64,000 nt of DNA from Ceratotherium simum simum (taxonomy: Eukaryota; Chordata; Mammalia; Perissodactyla; Rhinocerotidae): contig NW_004454180.1 in the NCBI RefSeq assembly GCF_000283155.1, positions 21,200,478 through 21,264,477 of the forward strand, in the 5' to 3' direction. Shown piece after piece: positions 11,111 through 23,980 of this stretch. The notes beneath the pieces are model-generated. The model was given only the letters and a program-made list of their open reading frames with translations. It did no database searches and was not told the DNA's origin. The number at the start of each line of letters is the position of its first letter. The first letter of the stretch is position 1. The position numbers and the translations under genes were made by a program.

Positions 11111-13350
11111 GGCTCCTTTAAAGTATTTAATTGCCAAATGAGGGACTATTACTCTGATAAAAGAAATGCCACCACTACCAGAACTAAAACTTCTTAAGGT
11201 ATTTTTTTCTCTTTATATATAACTCCATTTTATTAAAAAAAAAATGGGAACATAGGATTCAATTACAGAAATTATTTCCTTGTAAAATTTTTTGTAATTT
11301 ATTTTCAATTTAGGATTTTTCTTTTTAATTACTCAATCTATGGAGCAGTCTGGCCTCTTTAATAGAACTGGAACTTTTAGGCTATTACACCATTAATAGT
11401 CATATTCACTGTCTAAATAGGAATTTTAATGAGCCTTCTGATCATGAATTTCTAATTATGGTTTAAAAAAATATTTGCTCTTGCTTTTAATGAGTGACCA
11501 GAGATGCGTATGTTTGTTTCCTTCAGCAGTCTGGTCTCAGCAACAGCTTTAAAGGGTCAGGTTCACTTTGAGTTCAAGCAAATAAACTGCCCAAACTATT
11601 ATTCAGCTCAGATACAATTAAACTCCTTATTAGAGCCTATTAGTTTACTCCAGAAAATGTTCAAAGAGATGAGAGTATACCGGAAGACAAAGACAACAGA
11701 AAAATCAAATAGAAGGATCAATATATAGCCCAGCAACTAACAAATTATTGACCCGTGTATGTGCATTTTCACAGGAGAAAGCGAAAGAAGTACAATCAAT
11801 AAAATAAAACATTAGGAGGGAAGTTTCTTAACTAACATGAAAATCGAAAGGGAATAAAAAATATGAGGGTCTTGTAGGTGGACATGATAAATAGTCGATA
11901 AAGAGTTTTAGTAAATTTTTAGTTTCATTTCAATTTTTAGTTTAATTTCTTGTATCTGTAATATTGTACCACATTGTTCTGCACATTGACCACACCATCC
12001 CCTCCTCGTCATGCTCACGAGAGGGAGAATGAAAGTAAAGTGGTGTGGCAAGTGTGATGTTCCCAATTATTTAACAACCTTGCCCATCAGACCTGGCTCA
12101 TAATCTCCCCATAAACCCTGGTCCACGCCATCTCCCAGGTATCTAAGGTGGGTACAGCAGTAGCACTTCACTCTTGCCTTTTCTACTTACATTAAACTAA
12201 ACGTGAAATTATTATGCACCGTCTCTTCTTTTCCCCAGTTCTCTAATGGTCCATATCACCTCCTGGTATATTTTTATTTTCACCCGGCTTTGGTCTGCTG
12301 TTGCCTTGACCCCAAAAAGCCATACTCTATGTTCTTTTCTCAAATGATTTCTCTTACCTAATGATGATTTGAGTCAGGTTTTTCTTCAGGACAGCTCCTA
12401 TAACACCAAGAGTCGGTTAACCAAACCCCCTCTCTCTGCTGCCCACAACAACAGACTAGACGGCAAAGACCTACTGTCCTTCTCTGTCCTTTTTCCATAA
12501 TTCCCAATTCAGCAAGAACAAATAAATATCTCAATTTTTTTCTGTCTTATTTATTGTATTATTGAGCTTTTTCTTCTTCCCAGATTAAGAGAGACACACA
12601 CAAATCCTGATATGGCATCTTCACTATCTCTTGGATTTCTAGACTTTTCAGGAATAGGGAAAATTAGAAATAGGATCACACATTTATAAGGCTAGGTTGG
12701 TCTCTTAGCTTTGCCTAATTCAAGACAGAAGCCATCTCCGCATCCTTGTAAATTTCAGCTATTATCAAAAAACAAATTAATACAGCAAAATGTAATGTTT
12801 TCCTAACAGCATACGTGTTCTAGAATTTAATACACTATTGATTCCTTGTCAAAAGGAGAAAGATGTTGAATTGTCCTTATCTAAGAAGAATTGCACTTTG
12901 AAGACTGGCTGTCCGTTCACAGCATGACGCAAATGTTTCTAAAAACAACCTCCTGTTGAGCTACAAGAAGTATGAGAAAGTGAAAACTATGAATTCCATA
13001 TTTTTCACTTCTTCCATTTTTCTGTGCCTTCTAGATGTGCAAATCCATGTTTCTTAAGTTTTGACATGACAGAGAAAATAGGCCAGATTGTTGCAGTGTT
13101 TATAATCATAGCAAACTGACATATCTTGATTTGATTCTTCATAATGACAAGGAACAGACATCAGGAACATACAGGATACATATGCCACCAGAAGTTAGCC
13201 ACAAATTGTTAAATCTCATGTCACTGATTGCACAACTCTTAAGTTTCTTCTTACTCTGTCAATCAAAGAACCTCTATGATGTTGCCCTAATATGACTTCC
13301 CAATCTTTTTCAAACTATTCAACTTAAATTATACTGCATTTTCACTAATT
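11111..13350. other. Unassigned DNA without recognisable gene
   Basis: Mixed AT-rich sequence. An open frame at 11504-11728 has no recognisable domain, no splice context and biased low-complexity residues. 11950-12480 is of more even composition and may hold an unrecognised old repeat. Confidence 0.4.
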
Positions 13351-13474
13351 TTTTCCCTCCCTTCTTCCTTTCTTTCTCTTTCTTTCGTTCTCTGTCTCTC
13401 TCTTTCTTCTTTCTTCTCATTCTTTCTTTTCCTTCTTTCCTTCCATCTCTCTCTCTCTATCTATCTATCTTTAT
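13351..13474. repeat. Polypyrimidine tract with (TCTA)n end
   Basis: About 120 bases of almost pure C/T on the plus strand (TTTC, TTCC and TC units with a few G), ending in four TCTA/TATC units. A degenerate compound microsatellite. Confidence 0.92.
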
Positions 13475-13539
13475 TATACATAAAAGACCTACATTCTTTT
13501 ACTCTGTTCTCTTTTATGTTTTTAGTATATGTTTCACTC

Positions 13540-13820
13540 AGTTCTGATATGTTCAAAATCTACTCATCCTTCAAGGCCTAAGTCAAACTCATTCTACATC
13601 TTAGGAAAATATCTCTAGAGAAATGTATAATTCTTCTCTCTGAGCTAGCAATGAATTTATCTGAAGCAGTCTTTGGTGCCTAATACTGTATTACATGATA
13701 TATGATAAAATCTAATCACCTCCTGCTTGATTGTAAGTATTAGGGCGTATTAATCCTTAAATATCTTATAATGGGCATCTCAATTACAATATGATCAATA
13801 TCTACTCATATACTGAATAA
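13540..13820 (+). mobile_element. L2 LINE 3' fragment
   Basis: The order 'ctactcatccttcaaggcct', 'aagtcaaactcattctacat', 'tgcttgattgtaagtattag' follows the L2 3' end (the 'cttcaggtctcagctcaaat' and 'tagaatgtaagctc' landmarks) with heavy divergence. Confidence 0.6.
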
Positions 13821-15559
13821 TTATCTAGTTGCAACAAAAATGATGAGGCCTCATTGTCTGTGAAGTACATTGCTATAAGGACTCCAGGAGTCACTCAGCA
13901 TCTGGACTGGCAGCAAAAGTCCAAAGAACTCACAGAAATGTAGGTTGTTGTATAAATTCAATGTAGTTTCCAAATTGTTTTAGGGGGTCCTGGAGGAAAT
14001 TATGAAACAATCAGGGCCACCTGGGTTAACTGAGCACTACTTTTACAAATTGCTAGAAATATTACACTTTGGGGGCAATTAGAGACTCTGTATGTTGCCT
14101 TACAGTTCTCTTAGCTACCAAATTCTAAATATTTCCAGATCACACTGCCAACTCGCGTGCTGGAGCTTGCTGAGAGAAGAAAAAATTCAATACATGTACC
14201 AATTCTGATAATTCCGCGCCAAGTTCTTTGTTTCATAAAAGGTAAAATAATGGTCCTAGCTAGTTATTGGATAGTAATAATTCATTAATTCATAATCACC
14301 ATTAATAATTATCTAATATGGTCACTAGGAATTTATAAGTTAGCTATAAAGATGTGATGTATGATTTCAGGAGATTTGTATAAATTTCTTTTTCTTAAAT
14401 GTAACTTTCAATATACACATACGAATCATATTAGCATAAACTACCACCACAACCCGGGTTTGATGCAGTAACGATTTGTGATTTTTCTCTACTGGCTTTT
14501 TAGTTATTTTTCATTTGTAATGCAATCAGTTGAACAGATTTTCACAACTTTTTGTCTTAAGGTCAAGTACACAAAATTAGGCCTTCTAAAGTAAGCTGAA
14601 ATGGTTTGGTTCTGAAGTAAAAGGATTTACACATTTGAATTCAGAGTTTGTGGTCTCTGAGAATCGATGCTAGGTTGCTGACAGTATCAAAAAGATCATT
14701 GATGCATTCTCTGAATACATTTTTTTCCTCTGATAAATGTTCATAATTTTGAAGATTATGAACATATATTGTTAATTAGTTTGCATAAATTTATTGTGAG
14801 ATCTCCTGTACTCAACATTATAAGGAATTGTTAGAAATTACTTCCTGAGGAATTAATTTTCCAGATTACTAAAGCTATTTCATCTAAATACTAGTGTTGA
14901 TTTTAAAATTTTGATAGATTTTTTTTATGCATTTATTTTCTTGGTTTGTAAATGTATTGAAGATAAAATCTTGAGCAAGACAGAAATTTCAGCAAATATT
15001 TATTCAAGCTCATTGATCTTACAGATAAAGAAAAAAAGGCCTGCCAGTGGCAGAACCAACACTATTAATTGAGGTTCTTTATTCTTTTTGATATTCCATG
15101 TTGATTCCCAGTCGTTTAACCTATACTTATTATCCCAGAACAATCTCTTTGATTACCAATAATATCCTACCTTCAGTTTGAGTGCAAAGTAACTCCCAGG
15201 GATGTTTGGGTGTGATATGGTTTCTTGTGCTTTCAAGTAAGCAATTTGTTTTGGATTGGGGTTGATATTTAGAAATATAAGCTTTGGAAAGGTGAGTTGA
15301 TTTTAATTTCAAATTTATGACAAATCCTTAAATAGATTATAATAACGATAATTAACATTTTCCTTAGTAATTAGGTATCCTGTTATTGTTAGACATGTCT
15401 CAAAAATTTAAGGCTGAGATATGAATTTCTGCATCTTTACCTAGCTATGTGCTAAAACTATAAGTTCTTCCGGAAGATAAAAGGCATACTCTCTAGACAA
15501 CCACTATTTATTAGTAACAGATTTAGTTTTCAAACTCTTATGTCAGTCTCTCTCAATGT
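13821..15559. other. Unassigned AT-rich DNA
   Basis: No gene seen. 13840-14170 has near-average composition and could be an old unrecognised transposon. The rest is AT-rich with no tandem structure. Confidence 0.4.
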
Positions 15560-15718
15560 GTTGCATTGTTGGCTGACATCAGAGGTAAGGGTTGGTTCTT
15601 GCTAGAAACATAGATTCCTGGACCTCACCCAAAACTGACTGAGTAAAATGTCTAGAGATGGGTTAGGGAATCTGCACAAGCAACAAGGGGATTCTTGTGC
15701 ACATTAAAATCAGGCATT
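15560..15718 (+). mobile_element. MER5-type hAT-Charlie DNA transposon remnant
   Basis: 'ggttggttcttgctagaaacatag' is followed by 'attcctggacctcacccaaa', 'actgactgagtaaaatgtct', 'gaatctgcacaagcaac' and 'gattcttgtgcacattaaa'. This is the body of MER5A-like non-autonomous hAT elements ('cttgttagaaatgcaaattc', 'ccccaccccagacctactga', 'gattctgatgcac'). Non-coding. The terminal inverted repeats are too decayed to place. Confidence 0.7.
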
Positions 15719-16117
15719 AATCAGGTATTAATGAAATATAAATAAATGTTCTGTTCATTAAATTTTGGTTCACAACTTAAAGTAGGATAAACACCCTCCC
15801 AGATCCCATTTGGATTGGGTCTAGGTCTTATATTTGGAATTTAGCTCTTGATTTCATATCTGTCTGAAGGTAGGAAAGAGCCATGTGAAAAGAGAGAGCC
15901 TGAGCTCCACTGAAGACCCCAGTGTTTCAGTCCATCTAGAATACTCACCCTCTAGAATTAGGGCAGATATTTTTTCTCTGCCTTGAACCACATGGTTGCT
16001 CCAAGTCATTGGGATTAGGTTTCAACTATGTCATCAATTATTATGGTGGCCAACTGTTGTTTTATATTATAACATCTTGAAGCTCTCAGGGTCTACCAAG
16101 ACGCAGAGAAATATTGA
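15719..16117. other. Unassigned DNA
   Basis: About 400 bases with no open frame of note, tandem repeat or recognised transposon. Confidence 0.4.
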
Positions 16118-16690
16118 ATTCATTCATCCATTCATTCATTTATTCAATGAATATGTATTGACAATCCACTAGGTGCTGGAAGTAGAACAGTGGAAAAAAA
16201 CTGATAAAAATTGCTATTGTTATGGAAATTACATTTTTAGTGGTTGGAGACACGGTAAATGAATCTCCTGAGACAGTGAAATGTAAGCAAACATTGAAAG
16301 AGATGAGAAAATAAGGTATATGGATATCTGGAAGAAAAGTCTTTCTGGTGAGGGGAACAGCAGGAGCAGCCACTCTGAGGGTGAAACATTCTGGGTATGT
16401 TCGAGAAGCAGCATACTAAAGTATGTGACTAAAGTAAAATGATCTGAGGACACTAGTAACGTCAGAGAGGTAATGGGGAGTGGTAGCAAGATGACAGAAG
16501 GAGCTTGTTGGCCACCTAAGAACATCAATTTTCACTCTAAGTGAAATAGGAAGCCTAAAGAAGTTTTCAAGTAGAGTAGTGACAATGTCTTGGGTTTTAA
16601 AAAGTCACTCTAAATGCTATGTTGAATAGACTATAGAGGAAAAAGGAAGGAAGCAAGGTGGTCCATTTCTGTAATCCGGGTAAGAAATGA
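16118..16690 (-). mobile_element. L2 LINE 3' fragment
   Basis: Read on the plus strand it follows the reverse complement of L2: an ATTC run at 16121-16145, 'ccactaggtgctggaagtag', 'tctttctggtgaggggaaca', 'gggtatgttcgagaagcagc', 'tcactctaagtgaaatagga', 'aaaaagtcactctaaatgct'. At almost 570 bp it is one of the longer L2 pieces here. Open frames on either strand are incidental. Confidence 0.8.
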
Positions 16691-17904
16691 TGCTGAATTA
16701 GGCTAGATTGGAGGTGGTAACATGTGGTCTGACACATATTTTCAATTTATTTTCTCTGAGTTTTTATTTGCCAAAGTAGAGAACTTGAATGGGTTATATT
16801 GGCACAACTCGGCAAGGAGTTCCTCTGTTGGGCTGAGTAAAAGACAGTTACTTCAAAGTTGGCTAGGCTCCCTTGTGCTCACCTTCACTGCAGTGCGTGC
16901 TGAATTCCTAAATAAAATTATTAACAAGAGAGTAAGTTGAGATGAATAAGTGCATGAAGATCAGCTACCTCAGAAATTGCTCTATACGTGTATTCAGGTA
17001 TAGTAAACAATCCTATTTAGAACATATATTTGGAGAAGTAGTACAAAAAAAGAGTATAGAATGACAGCTCTGGCAATAAAATTATTAATAGAGTTGGTAG
17101 CTAATCTCGTTTTGCAAACAAAAGGAATTTATCAGGATTAATTATCTAAATAAAAATCTACAGTATTTTGTAATGCCTGGGCAATTCTCTCCTGTAAACC
17201 TCTCGCGTTTTCCAGAGAGGGATGTTCTTTAATTTTAAGCACTACCAAAAAAGCTTATAAATATAATCTTTACTTATTTTGATAACTCTACTATAAAATG
17301 GTCTTGGAGACCCCACATAAACAAGAAAATAGAAATTTCTGTTTGGAATATGAAATTCTATGTGTGAGTCGAAGTACCGTATTTTATCACATCTATACTG
17401 CCTTTGATTTCAAATACATTAATATGTAAAAAAAATCATCTTAGAATCACACAATACAGTGTTTCCTTTAAAAATCTGCTTTAATAAAAGAAAGAAACAA
17501 GTTTCATGTTATGTTTTATATTTATTCATTGAAGTTTCAAAATTTGATGCTTGCCCTCACACGTGAGTCATTATATTAGCTTCTGTGAAGTCTATGTTTA
17601 AGGAGGAACATTACCTTTTTAAAACAAATGGAAAACTTATAAGGAAATAAGTAGTTAAAATATTGAAACATAAAATAACTTGATAAGATATGTTAGTGAG
17701 ATAATAAAACCTACTAGGCAAGTTATGAAGGCTTTATGGATAAAATTTTCCCTATATCCCATGGAAAATGGTGAGATATTGGAATATTTGCAGAGACTGA
17801 CAAAATAGAAATAATGTAAGAGCAAAGAAATGACATGAACAGCTGTAGAAAATTATTAATCATTTTATTCATTTACTCTAAAATTTTTGCTAAATAATAA
17901 CATT
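16691..17904. other. Unassigned AT-rich DNA
   Basis: No repeat family, RNA gene or coding exon recognised. A 72-codon open frame at 16722-16940 has no known domain and lies directly after the L2. Confidence 0.4.
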
Positions 17905-18525
17905 AATTGATGTAAAGATTTTTGTTTTCTTTAATAGTGAAATATTTTATAATATAAAATATGTACATGTATGTATTTGTAAGTAAGAAGAATTAGAAAA
18001 TAAATACTCATGTTACCCAGCACCATACTTAAGAAACAGACTATTAAGTAAATTCTCATGAAGACCCCCAAACTCCATAGAGCTTCCCTCATATGGTCTT
18101 AGGACCCAGAGAATGTAATGACTCTGAATTTTATGTTTCCCATCTTCTTATTCTCCATATATCTTTCACATACACAAATACAATAATAGAGCATTTCATT
18201 TTGCTTGTCTTAAACTTTATCTTTAAATGGTATATGTACTGTATTCTTTTTATTTTCCTCTTTAGCTCAAACATCCATTAGTATTGATACATGCAGCTGG
18301 AGTGTATTTGTCTTTCATTCATTTTCAAGAATACAGCATACACATTATATTATATTGTATCAAACTAACGACATAAGAATTTCAAATTTGTTTTTAGTAG
18401 CTTTAATTTGTCAAATATTTGATTAATTTTTATCAAATTTATCAAAATTACATTATAATACACCTTTAGTTTTTGCTACATTTTTTAGAAATTGCCAAAC
18501 ATTTTGGCAGTTGAAACCTATGATG
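17905..18525 (-). mobile_element. Old L1 (L1ME-like), 3' end
   Basis: Plus-strand landmarks of a reversed old L1 3' UTR and ORF2 end are 'aatactcatgttacccagca', 'tctccatatatctttcacat', 'taaactttatctttaaatgg', 'cattcattttcaagaataca' and 'attgccaaacattttggcag'. Strongly decayed and gapped. Confidence 0.6.
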
Positions 18526-19554
18526 GATAATATTCATTTGTGCAACAGCTTCTTGGTGCTCTACCCAGCACTGTTAGCATCTTCTTTTTCTTTCCATTGG
18601 TGGTAATGAGATACTGCTTTATGTAATTAACTTAAGGACGGCTTAATAATATGTTCACTAGTAAGACTTTTGAGGTGGATATGACTTCTCTCATAAAATA
18701 TGGCTTGTGGATATATTAAGATGGCAATAAAATTATGAGTATTCCTGAGTCATTAGAATATTTATGGTAATCAGTAAAGCCATTAAGAACATTTTAGTTA
18801 TGATTTACTAGTTCATGATAATTATTTTTAACTACCTAATTCTAAGTCTTCTCACCAATCCCTACTCCACATCAATTGAAATTATCAAAGAACCATCAAA
18901 AAAGAGATGTGCTTTGGTAGTTGAAACAGGGAAGAGTATCTTTCATATGCCAGTGAAATTAAACATTCTGACTTTTTTCCCCCTGCAAGATGTGTTCACA
19001 TGAGTTTATATTTGGGAAAGAAATATTGAACTGTAATTCATCATCATAAAAAAAGAGGAATGGCTTGTGGAGAAACAGAAGGTATTCCAAGCTCATCTGG
19101 TTTTGTGTGCTAAGAGCTATAGTTTAGGTCAGGCCATGGGGCTTTATGTGATTTATACGTTGACTACCGAAGGAGGATGCACATGACTGTGGAAAGTATA
19201 CTCTCAATGAGGGTAGAGAGGATATAAAATGTTGACTCTTGCAAGTTGGGTTCTCCATAAAGCAAGAGCATTTTTGCAATGTGCTCCTCCTGAGGAAAAT
19301 TCATGTAGAGAAGTAGGGAAGTTCTCCAGCTATCTTCAGTGTGCTCCTGAAACAATCAAAGAAAAATTGTGTACATCAGTGAAGTTAGCTTCCTTCTGAC
19401 AAAGGCTTAGATACTAACACATTGTCAAACTAAAGCTCTGGGAAAGCTCGGGAGATGGGTAAAGCTTAGGGATTAAAGCAAATTATTTCACTGGAACAGA
19501 CAACAAGCAATAAGATACTAATTAACGGCTGTGAATCAAATATTGAGTATTCAT
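18526..19554. other. Unassigned AT-rich DNA
   Basis: No recognisable gene or repeat. Two 60-codon open frames here (one on each strand) have no recognisable content. Confidence 0.4.
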
Positions 19555-19790
19555 TTATTGATTTTTATTCATTTATTAGCAAATATTTACTGAACGATCA
19601 CTTGATGCCAGAAACCATTCTAGACACAGAGAATATAGCAATGAACAAAGCACCAGAGTGCCTACTCTAAAGAGTGTAAGTAGACAATAGACAGGTAAAT
19701 TTATAACATGCTAGTGGTCATAAGTGCTACAAAGGAGATTAAAACAGAGTAAGGAGATAAAGAAGGAATGAGTGGGGGCTATATGGGAAA
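19555..19790 (-). mobile_element. L2 LINE 3' fragment
   Basis: It begins with 'attcatttattagcaaata', then 'ttactgaacgatcacttgat', 'ccattctagacacagagaat', 'agcaatgaacaaagcaccag' and 'ataagtgctacaaaggagat': the reversed L2 3' end in correct order. Confidence 0.8.
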
Positions 19791-19957
19791 ACATAATTAA
19801 GGGAAGCTTGATATTTGATGAAAAGCTAAATTGCTAAATTCAAAATACAAAGGACGGTGTGAACTGCAGATAACATACTAAACACACAAAAATCAAAAAA
19901 CTAATGAGTTAAAGGACCAGTCTGAGATAATTTAATATGTGTATGGTATGAGAGAGA

Positions 19958-19958
<1 letters not shown>

Positions 19959-20003
<45 letters not shown>
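19959..20003. repeat. Compound (TG)n(AG)n microsatellite
   Basis: About 15 uninterrupted TG units (19959-19988) pass directly into AG units (19989-20003). TG and AG tracts are each visible without interruption. Confidence 0.97.
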
Positions 20004-20149
20004 AAGTGTGAGTACACGTGCTAAACTCAAAGAGAAAATGTAACGGAAAAAATATTACAAAGTTGAAGATAACCTTGAGTATGTAGAAGGAGGGAGCTCA
20101 CTAATTATAGGTGCAATTAATGAAAATAACCCCACTTCAAGATATAGTG

Positions 20150-20470
20150 CTAGTTCGTATTTATTGTGTATGTGTGTTGTGTATTATTTGCTGAGCAGAG
20201 TGTTAAGTTCTTTGTCTTCAGTACCTCATTTCCTTCTCTCTCTCTCTCCCCCTTCTCTCCCTCTCTCCCTTCTTCTATTTCTTTCCCTTTTTCTTCTCTT
20301 TCCTTTCTTTCAGCAATCCTGTGTCAGAGCTTAATTAGGATCTTCCTTTACCTGAGAGGAAACTGAAGCTTAGAGAATTGAAGTCAGCTTCCCGTAGTGG
20401 CATAGTTAGCAAGAGGCAAAGACAAGCTTCAAACTCATGTGCATTTTAGTCTAGAGCCTAGGCTATAAAC
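20150..20470 (+). mobile_element. MIR SINE split by a CT-rich expansion
   Basis: The left part ('tgctgagcagagtgttaagt') and the right part ('gaggaaactgaagcttagag', 'agttagcaagaggcaaagac', 'ttcaaactcatgtgcatttt') are consecutive pieces of a MIR. They are separated by an 80-bp pyrimidine tract (20231-20311) that sits where MIR has its short 'cctcatttaatcctc' segment, so the microsatellite seems to have grown inside the SINE. Confidence 0.75.
20231..20311. repeat. CT-rich low-complexity tract within MIR
   Basis: Almost pure C/T for about 80 bases, with (TC)n and TTTC units. Confidence 0.93.
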
Positions 20471-21289
20471 ATTTCCCTGTCCCTACAATTCAAAAAGCAT
20501 GAAGGCAAAAAATAAATTTATCCACAAAGAAAAAAAATAATATTTAGACCTCACTTAATGAAATCTCCAAACAGAATGGGATATATCTCAGTGATTTCTA
20601 GAAAGGTGAGGTAAAAGAAGATTTTAAATTGAGAATTAGATTTGGAAAAGTTATCAGTGATATGTAAAGTCAATAGAAATACAGCTAAGGCATAAGATTC
20701 TGAGAATATACCTCCACTGGGCCATTTACAAATATTGATAGACTATACACCAGGCAACTTAGAAATGAGTATAACACAGGAAGCAAGAATGAGAAAAAGA
20801 TGACGTAAAATAAGTAGCCAATACAAAGAAAGCAGAAAACCTTGTTCTTTTGGCTTAGTATGCACATGGAATATAAAGTGAATATAAAAAATAACTGATG
20901 AAAGAATACTTGAATTAAAGTTAATAAAAACATGAATATAAAAGACCACCTAATGCTAGGAAACACTGGGTGGTGAGATGAGACAGAGCAGGTGACATAT
21001 CTAAAAATGCTAAAATTCTCGTGTTTCAAAAGTGGTTTTAATAGGGATACTTTCTTTTTGACTTAGAGAAATATAAGTTTAAATATTCACAACTTAAAGG
21101 TAACAGCAACCAAAAAAACTCATCTATTTAATTTCTAGAGAAAAAAGAAGCAAACTGACAGCATAAACAAGATATCAAAAGTTAGGAATCAAAGAAAGGG
21201 TCAAAAGTGAACCAATTGGGAAGAAAAACATAAAATAAGATGGTGTTATTAACAACCCAAAAAAATAGTTCAAGCCAGGAAACATTAAA
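20471..21289. other. Unassigned A-rich DNA, perhaps decayed L1
   Basis: A-rich plus strand; from about 21060 it may already belong to the L1/HAL1 copy on the right, but I could not match it firmly. The 114-codon minus-strand frame at 20685-21029 is hydrophobic only because the plus strand is A-rich; I give it no coding value. Confidence 0.35.
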
Positions 21290-22015
21290 ATGAACAAAGA
21301 GAAGAAAAGAACTTCACTGTAATATAAAAGTAGTTTAGAAAACTTACAAAGAAGTATAAATTGCTAAGTAAACTGCAAATATTTTAAATCTTGCCAGTCA
21401 TCAACAATATGCAAATTAAAGCAAACAAGTAAATATAATTAAAATCACCATGGTTAGTTTTGGTGCTGAAGCACACGATTACTTACTTGCTATCAATAAA
21501 GGCATGATAGTGTAAACATGGCAGGAAGATAATTTGGTAGTTTTATATTGAGAGCTTTAAAAAATGTGGCTTCAGTTGTCTACGTCATTTTTCGTCTGAG
21601 AATATATCTTGACAAAAACATTAGACATACTCAGAATGTTTCACGTATTCAAATATTCTCTATTAAAGTAGTTAGAATATTGAAAAATAGGCAACAATCC
21701 AAGCGTCTAATCATTAGCAACATTTAGTTAATTTTGAGATACGAAAATGTTGAAATATAACATGCCATTAAAGTTGTGTTTTTGTAGAAAATCTTATACT
21801 GTTGAGAGATTATTATATAATATTAAGTAAAAAGATGTGATCTAAAACTATAGATCGTGATACTAATTTTAGATAATATATTTTCATAGCTTCAAATGTG
21901 TATACAATTGATGAACATTGCTTTTCTTTTGGTGGTAGGAAACTAACTGAATTTTATTTTCTTAAGTTTTTTTTCTGAAATAGGTAAAACCAAAAATACT
22001 ATATCTACTCAAATT
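21290..22015 (+). mobile_element. Old L1ME/HAL1-like fragment, 3' half
   Basis: Decayed plus-strand landmarks in order: 'aatatgcaaattaaagcaaa', 'ggcaggaagataatttggta', 'gtctgagaatatatcttgac', 'aataggcaacaatccaagcg' (the family's 'aaacaacctaaatgtcc' region), 'aacatgccattaaagttgtg', 'atattaagtaaaaagatgtg'. No frame survives. Confidence 0.6.
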
Positions 22016-23964
22016 ATGTAATCTAAAAATTGTTATGAATATATAAATAAGTGTATTGACCCCAGTAGATATCATAATAATAAAGTGACTCTAACCAAAA
22101 CTTTCTCCAAATATGCAGACTATTATAATGTCCTAATTATCAGGATCTTCTGCAACTTATGAGATAGCACTTTTTTTAACCAATGCAGGTGCTATTAACA
22201 GAGTTCACGAGGTGTTCAATGTAACACATATGCCCTGAAACTGGAACAGAGGCATGCTTTTGTAAAATTTGACAAAAGTCCAAGTTGTCATACTTGCTAA
22301 CATCAAGGGTTTTCTAAATGAAGCCACTTGAAAGTCTCCTGGGAATCCCCTGAAATTGACCACTTGACATAATTTTGCATCATGTCAGCAGAATAACTGT
22401 AAACTAAGGATTTTGATATATGTGATGGCTTTTAAGTTCTTAGCACGTTTATTAGATGTGGCTATGCAGCTGTTATGGGTATTTAAGGAGCTGGGGAGCA
22501 TCAAAATCAGAGCACTCTTCAAGGAAATGAGGTATTAAGAGGCTGTAACAATAATCACAGGTTGTTACAGCAATGCCCTTTTCCCATAGATCTCACCAAG
22601 AGCCTAGTTAATGCTATTAGGCCTTTGAGATGTGTAGGTAGCAAGGTTGATTTCTCCATTTTCAAACAATAAAATTATATCTCAAGAAGTACTAATCATA
22701 ATCAAGAAGTGATGTGGAGGACAAACTAAAAAATATCTGTCAATTACCAAAGCATCAGAAAAAGATTATTGACCCTGACTGTATACAGAGGAAAGAGCGA
22801 TCTCCAACAGGCAACACGAGTGCAGAAAGAGCTAGGTTTATTGAAATGTTATGCACCACCCTGATTTAAAGTCTTCTTATGGCATGATATTAAAAAATAC
22901 AAAATTTGGATTTGGGAAAGATATGTGACAAAAGTGCTACTTGTATCACTTACATAAGTGATAAAAATGAATTTGGAACTTATTTATAAGATGATTTGCA
23001 ATGAATTTTAAACCAGTTAAATAATCTTTTCTAGTGGAAGGGTGTAAGTCAATCTCAATGGACAGGGAATAATCTAGTTTTAAATGGTAGGACTTTATTG
23101 CTAGTTCATTCTGTTAAAACCCTTTTATCATTGTTCTGAATGAGGCCTTCGACAACACTTATAGTGGATTATCAGAAGGCAGAAAACTAGAGTGATAAAG
23201 ACCACACGGATTGAGATATTCATGATCTAAAACAGCCCCAGAGGGATAGAGAGTGGAGCAGGTCTAACCAGATCAATTTCATTAGGATGAGTATAAAGAT
23301 TTGCACTTACATTAACAAAAAATGTGTGCAGAAATAAAGAACTGGCTAACTGGAAATGCAATTGACTACAAGTCTATAATCAGCCCAAAGTGAGATGTGG
23401 CAGCCAGAGCATTGCCTACCACATTCATAGGCTGCCTTAATATTTAAAGCATAATGATTATGATGATTTTAATAACAAAGTAACTAATACTTAAATTAAG
23501 AATGTTTTTATAGATTTATTCTCTTCCTGTTTAGAACAACACTGTGTGTTAGGGAATAAAATAGTGCAAGATGATTAGAGATTTCTCCTTGTCATCCCAG
23601 GCTCACTTCGCCTCTTAGGACGAGTAACTATATTGGGCCTGTTCTCCTTATGTCAAGAGAGTGGAAGATGACTTGTGAATAATTCAGATTACAAATGGGC
23701 ATTCTTAGCACCACAATAAGGACAAGACTTCCATTCACAGTAAATAGAGTAAAAATGATGCAATGGGAAAATAAATAATGAATTTTCTGAAGGAAATTAG
23801 TCCTTACGGAAAGAAGGAAGTGTTGGCTTTTAGGTGATACTTGCCCCAGCCCAGACAATTATGTCAACCCATTTGACCAGGATCTAGAACTCCATTTACA
23901 AACCAGAAATTAAGAAGACCATGTATAACAGGTGTTATTGAAAATTTGGGATCTCAAGAAATAT
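22016..23964. other. Unassigned DNA, largely single-copy in appearance
   Basis: No coding frame or recognised repeat. A 9-bp perfect inverted repeat (22542-22550 and 22563-22571, GCTGTAACA with its complement, loop of 12) is visible at 22.5 kb. 23000-23430 is of mixed composition and may be an unrecognised old element. Confidence 0.4.
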
Positions 23965-23980
23965 GAAAAACATATTTCTT

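Noticed and set aside
19959..20003. Regular short repeats as a possible array with a function (such as CRISPR)
   Set aside because: They are dinucleotide runs without spacers; nowhere in the window are there spaced direct repeats of CRISPR type.
20685..21029. 114-codon hydrophobic frame on the minus strand, looking like a membrane protein
   Set aside because: Phe/Leu/Tyr/Ser richness follows from reading the complement of an A-rich strand. No homology that I recognise, no splice context.
22542..22571. 9-bp stem with a 12-base loop as a possible structural RNA or terminator
   Set aside because: A stem of this size is expected by chance in 64 kb, and there is no further structure or U-tract around it.
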